Shown: positions 17,508-24,381 of the stretch, piece by piece | How the letters are laid out: each line of letters opens with the position of its first letter | How positions within the stretch are numbered: the first letter of the stretch is position 1 | Assembly (NCBI RefSeq): GCF_002080455.1 | Contig: NZ_CP020555.1 | Coordinates: 7,058,501 to 7,122,500 of the forward strand | DNA from: Streptomyces sp. Sge12 | Lineage (GTDB): Bacteria; Actinomycetota; Actinomycetes; Streptomycetales; Streptomycetaceae | Reading direction: 5' to 3' | Length of the DNA: 64,000 nt | Notes under the pieces: model-generated | Databases searched by the model: none | The model's input: the letters and a program-made list of their open reading frames with translations, nothing else | What the model was told of the DNA's origin: nothing | Translations under genes and position numbers: made by a program

Positions 17508-17534
17508 GCCGGCAGTGTCCCGCGCCCGCCCGCC

Positions 17535-18345
17535 CCTGTCCCGCACCGGGCGCGGTGCGCCTCCCGGCGGAGGTCGCGGCCAGCCTCCCGGCGGGGGTGC
17601 GGTGGGGCTGCGGCCCGGCGTGCGGTCTGCCTCCCGGCGGGGGTTGCGGTGAGGCTCCGGCCCGGGGTGCGGTCTGCCTCCCGGCGGGGCTGTGGTGGGC
17701 TTCCGGCCCGGGGTGCGGTGGGGCTGCAGCCCGGGGTGCGGTGGGGCTCCGCCCGGGGGTGCGTGGGCCTTCGGGCGGGGCTGTGGCTTCGCTGCTCCGG
17801 GGGAGGGCTGATTCGGTTCGGGGTGGGGTCTGGCTCCCGGCGGGGGCTGCGGTGGGGCTCGGGCCCGGGGTGCGGTTTGCCTCCCGGCGGGGCTGTGGTG
17901 GGGCTCGGGCCCGGGGTGCGGTTTGCCTCCCGGCGGGGCTGTGGTGGGGCTGCGGCCCGGCGTGCGGTCTGCCTCCCGGCGGGGGTTGGGGTGGGCCTGC
18001 GGCCCGAGGTGCCTGGGCCTCGCGTCCGGGGCTTTGGTGAGGCCCCCGAACCCCAACGGCATCGAGCCCCGGAGCCTCAGGAACCCAGCCCAGGCCGAAG
18101 GCCCACGTTTCCCGGCCGGAGGCCCACCGCACCCCGGGCCGGAGCCCCACCGCAGCCCGCCGGGAGCCAGACCCCACCCCGGACCGAACGGTCCACGCCC
18201 GAAGCCGCGAGGCCGCAGCCCGCACCACCGCATCCACAGCCGGGAGGCAGTCCACATCCCGAGTGGACAACCCACGCCCGAAGCCGCAAGACCACACTCC
18301 GGGCCGAAGGCCCACCGCACCCCGGGTCGGTGTGGCGGGGGTCCG
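17535..18345. repeat. degenerate GC-rich tandem-repeat island, two halves in opposite orientation
   Basis: The 958 bp between the glycosyltransferase and racemase genes hold no credible gene. From about 17535 to 18010 a composite unit of 45-47 bp recurs, made of a part like TGCGGTCTGCCTCCCGGCGG and a part like GCTGTGGTGGGGCTCGGGCC; clear copies start at 17621, 17668, 17871, 17918 and 17963. From about 18095 to 18340 the same motifs appear as reverse complements (for example GGCCCACCGCACCCCGGG at 18121 and 18309), with an extra direct repeat CCACGCCCGAAGCCGC at 18193 and 18272. Open frames on both strands are translations of the repeat. It may be a structured RNA, a recombination product or neutral expansion. 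Confidence 0.8.
17812..18188. repeat. near-perfect inverted repeat, about 70-bp arms
   Basis: The left arm 17812-17881 and the right arm 18121-18188 are reverse complements over about 70 bp, with roughly six differences including a two-base gap. Both contain GGGGTGGGGTCTGGCTCCCG in the left-arm reading. The 239-bp spacer holds further tandem units. Single-stranded DNA or RNA could form a very stable long hairpin. Confidence 0.8.
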
Positions 18346-18465
18346 GTGTTCGGGGCGGGTGTGGTGGCTTGGTCGGTGCTGGGGTTCCTCGGGGTGGCTT
18401 CCGGGCCGGGGCCCGTGTTGCGGGGGAACGGCCTCGGCGGGGTGGGGGTCGACTAAGGTGGCCGG

Positions 18466-19257
18466 GTGAAGATCGCGCTCATGGACTCCGGAATCGGCCT
18501 CCTCGCGGCGGCCGCGGCGGTGCGGCGGCTGCGGCCGGACGCCGACCTCGTCGTGTCCTCGGACCCCGACGGAATGCCCTGGGGTCCGCGGACCCCCGCC
18601 GACCTCACCGAGCGGGCGCTCTCCGTCGCCCGGGCCGCCGCCGCGCACCGTCCGGACGCCCTGATCGTCGCCTGCAACACCGCGTCCGTGCACGCACTCG
18701 ACACCCTGCGGGCGGCGTTGGAGCCGGCCATCCCGGTCATCGGGACGGTGCCGGCGATCAAGCCCGCCGCGGCGGCCGGCGGCCGGGTGGCGATCTGGGC
18801 CACCCCCGCCACCACCGGCAGCACCTATCAGCGCGGGCTCATCCGCGACTTCGCCGCCGGGGCCCGCGTCACCGAGGTGCCCTGCCCCGGGCTCGCCGAC
18901 GCCGTGGAGGCGGCCGACGACGCCGCCGTCACGGCCGCCGTCGCCGCGGCCGCCGCGCTGACCCCGGCCGACGTCACCGACGTGGTGCTCGGCTGCACGC
19001 ACTACGAGCTGGTCGAGGGCCCGATCCGGGCCGCCCTCGCCGCGCGGACCCGGGGAGCGGAGCTCGTCTACCACGGTTCCGCCGAGCCCGTCGCGGTCCA
19101 GGCGCTGCGCCGTCTGGGCCTGCGGCCCGAGCCCGAACTGCCCCGCACGGGCGGTCTGGCCGTGCTCCGCAGCGGTCGCGCGGGGACCCTGCCCGCCGCC
19201 GCGCTCGCCTACGCCGAGGGCCGGCTGCTCGTGGGCGAGGGCGCGCCCGTCGGCTGA
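18466..19257 (+). CDS. aspartate/glutamate racemase family protein (MurI-like)
   Basis: The 263-residue product starts at GTG (MKIALMDSGIGLL). It has the two catalytic cysteines of cofactor-independent racemases in context, VACNTASVHA near residue 72 and LGCTHYELVEG near 181, and the DSG start motif. MurI supplies D-glutamate for peptidoglycan. DSGIGLL differs from the usual DSGVGGLTV, so this may be a paralogue with another acidic substrate; a canonical murI could lie elsewhere in the genome. It is isolated, downstream of the repeat island. Confidence 0.82.
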   Translation: MKIALMDSGIGLLAAAAAVRRLRPDADLVVSSDPDGMPWGPRTPADLTERALSVARAAAAHRPDALIVACNTASVHALDTLRAALEPAIPVIGTVPAIKPAAAAGGRVAIWATPATTGSTYQRGLIRDFAAGARVTEVPCPGLADAVEAADDAAVTAAVAAAAALTPADVTDVVLGCTHYELVEGPIRAALAARTRGAELVYHGSAEPVAVQALRRLGLRPEPELPRTGGLAVLRSGRAGTLPAAALAYAEGRLLVGEGAPVG

Positions 19258-19282
19258 TCCCGCCCGACGCACCCCCCCCCCG

Positions 19283-19298
19283 CGAGACGAATCGTCTT
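19283..19298. promoter_or_regulatory. candidate operator O1 of the ABC-F gene
   Basis: The palindrome AGACGA-AT-CGTCT inside GAGACGAATCGTCTTG lies about ten bases before the -35 element of the ABC-F promoter. It shares GAGACG/CGTCT arms with the site at 19338-19359, suggesting one dimeric repressor, most likely of the TetR type, binding twice. Confidence 0.55.
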
Positions 19299-19307
19299 GC
19301 GTGCGCT

Positions 19308-19337
19308 CTGGACCTGATCTACGGTTGAGCGTATAAC
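19308..19337 (+). promoter_or_regulatory. candidate promoter of the ABC-F gene
   Basis: CTGGAC (19308-19313) and TATAAC (19332-19337) are separated by 18 bases. The -10 is an unusually good match for this genome and abuts operator O2, which would cover the transcription start. Confidence 0.5.
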
Positions 19338-19359
19338 GAGACGGAACGGTTCGTCTCGA
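19338..19359. promoter_or_regulatory. candidate operator O2 of the ABC-F gene
   Basis: Seven-base arms CGAGACG and CGTCTCG flank an eight-base centre (GAACGGTT). The site starts directly after the -10 box and ends 23 bases before the start codon. Binding here should block initiation. No matching regulator gene is adjacent. Confidence 0.6.
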
Positions 19360-19382
19360 CATGACCGGAAAGGAACCGCCCC

Positions 19383-20993
19383 TTGCGTGCTCCACTCGCC
19401 ACCACCCGGATCGTCCTGTCCGAGGTCACCAAGAGCTACGACACCCGCGTCGTCCTGGACCGCGTCAGCTGTACGGTCAGGCCCGGCGAGCGGGTCGGCG
19501 TCGTCGGCGACAACGGCTCCGGCAAGTCCACCCTGCTCCGGCTCCTCGCTGGACGGGAGCGACCCGACCTCGGCGAGGTCACCGTCACCGCCCCCGGCGG
19601 CCTCGGGCACCTCGCGCAGACCCTCGACCTCCCGCCGACCGCCCGCGTCGGTGACGCGATCGACCTCGCCCTCGCGGACCTGCGTGCCCTGGAGCGCCGG
19701 ATCCGCGCCGCCGAAGCCCGGCTGCACCGGGCCGGCCCCGAGGAACTCGCCGCCTACGGGGACCTCCTGGCCGCCTACGAGGCACGCGGCGGCGGTGCTG
19801 CCGAACGACGCGTCAGGACCACCCTGCACCGCCTCGGCGAACGCGGCGAGCTCGACCTCGACCGCCGGCTCGCAGCACTGTCCGGCGGGCGGCGCTCCCG
19901 GCTCGCGCTCGCCGCGGCCCTGGCCGCCGAGCCGGAGCTGCTGCTGCTCGACGAACCCACCAACGACCTCGACGACGAGGCGGTCGCCTGGCTGGAGGAG
20001 CACCTGCTCGCCCACCGCGGCACCGTCGTCGCCGTCACCCACGACCGGCTCTTCCTCGACCGCGTCACGACCGCCATCCTCGAGGTCGACGCGGACCGCC
20101 GCACGGTGCACCGGCACGGCAACGGCTACGCGGGCCACCTCGCGGCCCGCGCCGCCGAACGAGCCCGACGGGAGCGGGAGTACGAGCAGTGGCGCGAGGA
20201 GGTCCGCAGCGCCGAGCGGCTCGCCGACACCAACATCGGGCGGTTCGCCGCGATCCCGCGCAAGCTGCCGCGCGGCTTCAGCGGAGCCGGCGCCTTCCGC
20301 GCCCGGTCACGCACCCACGGCGCCGCGAGCCGCATCCGCACCGCCCGCGAACGGCTGCACCGGCTGACCGAGCACCCGGTCCCGCCGCCCCCGCGCCCGC
20401 TCGTCTTCACCGGCCGGTTCACCGAGGGCGCGGCGGGGAGTGTGGAGATCACGGACGCCGCCCTGCCCGGGCGGCTCGCGCCCGTCACGCTCACCCTGGC
20501 GCCGGGGGAGCGGCTCCTGGTGACCGGGCCCAACGGCGCCGGCAAGTCCACCCTGTTGCACCTGCTCGCGGGTGAACTGGAGCCCGCGCGGGGCAGCGTA
20601 CGCACCCCTGCGCGGGTGGGGCTGCTCCGGCAGGACGACCCGTGGCAGCGCGAACTCCGCTCGGCCGTCGCGGTGTTCGGGCAGGAGTACGCCGACCGGG
20701 TCGCCGGGTACGGCCTGCTCGCGCCGGAGGACCTCACCCGCCCGGTGCGCGCGCTCTCGGCCGGTCAGCGCCGCAAGCTGGAGCTGGCCCGGCTGGTGGA
20801 CCGGCCGCTCGACCTGCTGCTGCTGGACGAGCCCACGAACCACCTGGCGCCGGCCGTGGTGGAGGAACTGGAGGCGGCCCTCGCCCACTTCGGCGGCACC
20901 CTGATCCTCGTCACGCACGACCGGCGGCTGCGCGCGGCCTTCCCGGGGCGGCGCCTGGAGCTTCAGCGCGAGCCGGCCGCCGCGAGCCGCTGA
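19383..20993 (+). CDS. ABC-F family ATPase (ribosome-associated, antibiotic-resistance type)
   Basis: The 536-residue protein has two ABC domains in tandem and no membrane segments. Domain 1 shows GDNGSGKSTLLRLL, LSGGRRSRLALAAAL and LLLLDEPTNDLD; domain 2 shows GPNGAGKSTLLHLL, LSAGQRRKLELARL and LLLLDEPTNHL. A charged, Arg-rich linker (residues 255-335) is the P-site-tRNA interaction motif region of ABC-F proteins. Known members displace ribosome-targeting antibiotics or tune translation. The start is TTG, chosen because GGAAAGGAA lies seven bases upstream and no in-frame ATG fits. Tight palindromic control supports a drug-induced resistance role. The 3' end overlaps the convergent gene by 31 bp. 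Confidence 0.87.
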   Translation: MRAPLATTRIVLSEVTKSYDTRVVLDRVSCTVRPGERVGVVGDNGSGKSTLLRLLAGRERPDLGEVTVTAPGGLGHLAQTLDLPPTARVGDAIDLALADLRALERRIRAAEARLHRAGPEELAAYGDLLAAYEARGGGAAERRVRTTLHRLGERGELDLDRRLAALSGGRRSRLALAAALAAEPELLLLDEPTNDLDDEAVAWLEEHLLAHRGTVVAVTHDRLFLDRVTTAILEVDADRRTVHRHGNGYAGHLAARAAERARREREYEQWREEVRSAERLADTNIGRFAAIPRKLPRGFSGAGAFRARSRTHGAASRIRTARERLHRLTEHPVPPPPRPLVFTGRFTEGAAGSVEITDAALPGRLAPVTLTLAPGERLLVTGPNGAGKSTLLHLLAGELEPARGSVRTPARVGLLRQDDPWQRELRSAVAVFGQEYADRVAGYGLLAPEDLTRPVRALSAGQRRKLELARLVDRPLDLLLLDEPTNHLAPAVVEELEAALAHFGGTLILVTHDRRLRAAFPGRRLELQREPAAASR

Positions 20994-21888
20994 GCCAGCG
21001 CGCCCAGGTCGTCCGCGTCCAGGACCCTGCCCCCGAAGCCGGGCAGCGGCACATGGAGCGTCGCCGTCCAGTGCTCCGGGACCGCCTGCCGCCCGTAGCG
21101 GGCCCCGGCCAGGGCCCCGGTCACCGCGGCCACCGTGTCGGTGTCCCCCCCAGGTCCACGGCGGCCCGTACCGCCTCCGCGAACGTGGTCGTGGTCCGCA
21201 GCGCCCACACCGCCGAGCCCAGGCAGGGCCACACCGCCCCGTTGAACTCGGTGGCCAGTTCCGGATGCCAGTCGGCGGCGAGTACGCCTGCGTACCGCTC
21301 GCGGTGGTCCGGGTGCACGGCGGCGAGCGTCGCGGGCAGGGCGGCCAGCGGATCGGCTCCCTCCAGAGCGACGCGGACCAGCTCGTGCAGGATCGCCGTC
21401 CCCTCCCAGGCGGCCCGGTCGCCGTGCGTCAGCGCCGCGATCCGCCGGGCGGCGTCCATGGTTCCCCGCTGTCCGGTGGGGGCGAAGTAGACCGCCGAGG
21501 TGGCGGCCCGCATCAGGGAACCATTGCCCGCGGCCCGCGCGTTGACCTGGAAGTGCAGGGCCGCGGCGAGCTCCCAGGACTCGCCGCTGGTCAGCACGTC
21601 CTCGGTCTGCAGTCCGATGTCCTTGGGCTCGCCCGCCGCCCAGCGCCGGAACCGGTCGAAGATGTCGGGGAGTTCGAGGCCGCCGCATTCCAGGAGGGAC
21701 TCGGCGACCAGGACGGCCATCTGTGTGTCGTCCGTCGCCTCGCCCGGGTCCCAGCCGCCGCCCGCGGCCATCTCCGCGCCGCGTGCGGTCAGTTCCCCCG
21801 CGGGGCCGAACTCGTAGGGCGCACCCAGCGCGTCGCCCGCCGCCGAGCCGACGACGGCGCCCATGGCCCGGTCCAGTGCGGTGATCAC
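20963..21888 (-). pseudogene. ADP-ribosylglycohydrolase, frameshifted in a G tract
   Basis: The frame from GTG 21888 encodes an ADP-ribosylglycohydrolase (DraG/ARH-like): GAVVGSAAGDALGAPYEF near the start, then EATDDTQMAVLVAESLLE and GNGSLMRAA. It breaks after RAAVDLGG. The next frame continues the family motif as GGDTDTVAAVTGALAGARYG and ends at 20963. The break is in seven consecutive C (21145-21151, + strand); eight would restore GGDTDT, the second metal-binding motif. This is either a sequencing slip or a real loss, perhaps a phase-variable tract. The GTG overlaps the TetR stop by four bases, implying translational coupling. The family removes ADP-ribose from proteins or small molecules. 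Confidence 0.8.
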
Positions 21889-22475
21889 CGGTTCGCCCCC
21901 TCGCACACGCTCGCCAGCAGGTCGCGCGCGAAGCGGTCCAGGTCGTCCAGGCCGGCCGCCGCCAGGGTGGCCGGTGCGCCGGTCAGCAGATGGGGGATCG
22001 CGCCGTGCAGGGCGAGCGTCAGGGCGCGCGCCGGCTCCGGGCCGGCGGGCAGCCCCGCTGCGGCCAGCAGGTGCGCGAACGCCGTGAAGTCGGACGCCGC
22101 GACCGGGTCCAGCAGTGCGGCCAGCCAGGGCCGCCGCGCGGCTTCGGCCCGCAGCTCCAGATAGGCCAGCACGCGGGGACGTCCGGGCCCGGCCACATCG
22201 CGCAGCAGCCCCGCGAGCAGGGTCGCGAGCTGCGCCGCGTCGGCGGGCCCCGGCCCCGTCCCCGCGAGGGCCGCGGCCAGCGCCCGGTACTGCTCCGCGC
22301 AGCGTTCGGCGGCGCCCCGCAGCAGGGCGTCGCGGGTCGGGAAGTAGTTCTTCGCGGTGCCCGTCGGCACAGTGGCGGCCGCGTCGACGGCCCGGTGCGT
22401 CAGCCCGCGCCCGCCCGCCTCCGCCAGTACGCCGATGGCCGCGTCCCGCAGCCGGTCCCTCCGGTCCTGGTTCAC
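21885..22475 (-). CDS. TetR family transcriptional regulator
   Basis: The 196-residue product starts at GTG (MNQDRRDRLRDAAIGVLAEA). The helix-turn-helix is GLTHRAVDAAATVPTGTAKNYF (residues 25-46) with the recognition-helix ending NYFPTRDALL. The C-terminal domain is helical and Ala-rich. It is divergent from the FAD monooxygenase gene; the 90-bp gap contains palindromes that are natural binding sites for it. Translational coupling to the ADP-ribosylglycohydrolase gene suggests that the repressor, that enzyme and the monooxygenase form one regulated unit. Confidence 0.88.
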   Translation of the reverse strand: MNQDRRDRLRDAAIGVLAEAGGRGLTHRAVDAAATVPTGTAKNYFPTRDALLRGAAERCAEQYRALAAALAGTGPGPADAAQLATLLAGLLRDVAGPGRPRVLAYLELRAEAARRPWLAALLDPVAASDFTAFAHLLAAAGLPAGPEPARALTLALHGAIPHLLTGAPATLAAAGLDDLDRFARDLLASVCEGANR

Positions 22476-22487
22476 CTTGCCAGCATA

Positions 22488-22530
22488 ACCACGGCCGTGG
22501 TACCACGGATGGAGTACCACGGCTGTGGTA
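22488..22530. promoter_or_regulatory. palindromic operators between TetR and FAD monooxygenase genes
   Basis: ACCACGGCCGTGGT (22488-22501) is a perfect 14-bp palindrome. TACCACGGCTGTGGTA (22515-22530) is a second copy with one internal mismatch. Between them GTGGTACCAC (22498-22507) is a further perfect palindrome sharing a half-site. The arrangement fits two TetR dimers controlling both divergent promoters; TAGTGT at 22535 could be the -10 of the monooxygenase gene. Confidence 0.7.
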
Positions 22531-22565
22531 GTCGTAGTGTGGCGACACGCCGAAGGGGGACGGCC

Positions 22566-23675
22566 ATGACCGAGTCGGGAGGCGCAGCCGGCGCCGGGAC
22601 CGCAGCCGGAGCCGCGACCGGGCCGGGGCGTGCGGAGGGTACGGCCGTGGTCGTCGGCGCGGGAGTCGGCGGACTCGCCACCGCCATCGGTCTGCGCCGC
22701 GCCGGCTGGGAGGTGACCGTCCTCGAACGGCGGACCGCCCCCGAGCGTTACGGAACCGCCTTCGGGATCCATCCCACCGCGCAGTCCGCGCTCGACCGGC
22801 TCGGCCTCGGCGACGCGCTGCGGGCGCGGGCGGTCCCGTACCGCGGAGCCCGGATCCGCCGCCCAGACGGCAGGGTGCTGGCCGCCCTCCCGCTCGAACG
22901 GATCGAGCGCCGGGCGGGCCGCCCCGAGCTGCTCGTCTCCCGGCCCCACCTGCTCGACGCGCTGCTCGCCGGGCTCGACCGGCTCGGCGGCGTACGGATC
23001 GCCTACGGGCAGCAGCTCACCGATCCGGCCGCACTCGGCGCCGCCGACCTGGTCGTCGGCGCCGACGGCATCAACAGCGCGATCCGCGGCGCGCACTTCG
23101 GCGGCGCGAGCGGTCCGCGCCCGATCGGCACGGTCGCCTGGATCGGCATCGCCGGATTCGAGACCGGCGTGTACGGCGAGACCTGGGGCGCGGGCCGCTT
23201 CTTCGGCATGACCCCGGTCGAGGCCGGCCGCACCAACTGGTACGCCACCGGCCCCGAGGCCACCACCGCGCAACAGCTGCGCGAGGCCTTCGCGGACTGG
23301 CACGACCCGATCCCGCGCGTGCTGGCCGAGACCGACCCCGCGACCTGGATCCGGTACGAGATGCGCCACCTCTACCCCGCGCTGCCCACCTTCGTCGCCG
23401 ACGGCCGGATCGCCCTCGTCGGCGACGCCGCCCATGCCATGACGCCCCACCTCGGCCAGGGCGCCTGCACCGCCCTCCTCGACGCCGAGGCCCTGACCCG
23501 GGCCGTTTCCGTGGCCGGCCCGGCCGGGCTGCCCGGCGCCCTGCGCGCGTACGACACCGAGCGCCGCCGCAGCGCCCAGCGCGTGGCCTTCGGCTCGCGG
23601 AACCTGCACCGCTTCATGACCGGCGGCCGCCCCGGCCTGCGCGACGCGCTCGTCCGCCTGCTCCCGAAGCGCTAG
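22566..23675 (+). CDS. FAD-dependent monooxygenase (PHBH/aromatic hydroxylase type)
   Basis: The 369-residue product starts at an ATG after AAGGGGGA. After a Gly/Ala-rich leader of about 25 residues it shows the dinucleotide-binding motif VVVGAGVGGLATAIGLRRAG, the DG motif VVGADGINSAIR and the FAD ribityl motif RIALVGDAAHAMTPHLGQGA. These are diagnostic of class A flavoprotein monooxygenases, which hydroxylate aromatic or polyketide substrates with NAD(P)H and O2. The substrate is unknown. Control by the divergent TetR regulator suggests induction by a small molecule, possibly the substrate. Confidence 0.9.
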   Translation: MTESGGAAGAGTAAGAATGPGRAEGTAVVVGAGVGGLATAIGLRRAGWEVTVLERRTAPERYGTAFGIHPTAQSALDRLGLGDALRARAVPYRGARIRRPDGRVLAALPLERIERRAGRPELLVSRPHLLDALLAGLDRLGGVRIAYGQQLTDPAALGAADLVVGADGINSAIRGAHFGGASGPRPIGTVAWIGIAGFETGVYGETWGAGRFFGMTPVEAGRTNWYATGPEATTAQQLREAFADWHDPIPRVLAETDPATWIRYEMRHLYPALPTFVADGRIALVGDAAHAMTPHLGQGACTALLDAEALTRAVSVAGPAGLPGALRAYDTERRRSAQRVAFGSRNLHRFMTGGRPGLRDALVRLLPKR

Positions 23676-23789
23676 GCCGTCCAGCGGCAGGGCGGGACGA
23701 AGCGCCGGACAGCGGGCCGGACGGGCCACACCGAACCGGGTGGGCGCGAGACAGTGGCGGCCAAGCGGAACGTGAGTACGCTGCTACAC

Positions 23790-24305
23790 ATGACGGGTCA
23801 CCCTCCGGGTCCGCTCTGGGCGGGCCGCGCCTCCAACCGTGCGCAGTGGCTGCTCGCAGCCGTCGGTGCGGCCTGTCTGGCGCTCGGCATCGAACTGGCC
23901 GTCGACTACGCCTGGACCGCCGGCATCGTGCCCCTCCTCATGTCCGTCATCGGCTGCCTCGCCGTCGGGCTGCTCATCCTCTACGGCACCCTGGCCTTCG
24001 TGCATGTCGCCGTCACCGTCGACGCCGAGGCCATGGAGGTGCGCTGCGGCCACATAGGGCTGCCGCGCCGCAGGATCCGGCTCGCCGAGGTCACCTCCGC
24101 CGAGTTCGTCCCCAGCATCACCCCGCAGCAGTGGGGAGGCTGGGGCCATCGCTGGCGCCCCGAGAAGGGCACCGCGATCATCGTCCGGCGCGGCGAGGGC
24201 GTGGTCCTCACCCTGGGCGACGGCAAGCGGTTCACCGTCACCGTCGACGACGCGGAGAACGCCGTCCGCGTCATCCGCACCCACCTGCGCGCCCTCGCCC
24301 GCTGA
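23790..24305 (+). CDS. PH-like domain membrane protein
   Basis: The 171-residue product has two membrane segments (about 19-38 and 42-66) and then a soluble domain with beta-rich PH-like pattern: VDAEAMEVRCGHIGLPRRRIRLAEVTSAEFV, AIIVRRGEGVVLTLGDGKRFTVTV, ending in the helix AENAVRVIRTHLRAL. Several Streptomyces proteins of this size are annotated as membrane proteins of unknown role. I chose the ATG at 23790; a GTG at 23754 is also in frame. TACGCT at 23776 is at the right distance to be the -10 of a leaderless message from 23790. Confidence 0.65.
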   Translation: MTGHPPGPLWAGRASNRAQWLLAAVGAACLALGIELAVDYAWTAGIVPLLMSVIGCLAVGLLILYGTLAFVHVAVTVDAEAMEVRCGHIGLPRRRIRLAEVTSAEFVPSITPQQWGGWGHRWRPEKGTAIIVRRGEGVVLTLGDGKRFTVTVDDAENAVRVIRTHLRALAR

Positions 24306-24381
24306 AGAGCGTCGAGGGCGCCCCGTGGGTCGGCCCGGGCGCTTGCCCTTCCGCGAGGCTCGGGGACGTACACTCCGCCAG

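Noticed and set aside
17508..18320. Open frame extending the glycosyltransferase by 271 residues at its N-terminus, and long frames on the other strand
   Set aside because: They are translations of the GC-rich repeat, rich in Pro, His, Arg and Gly. The family starts with the membrane segment at 17507 and the length then matches known members.
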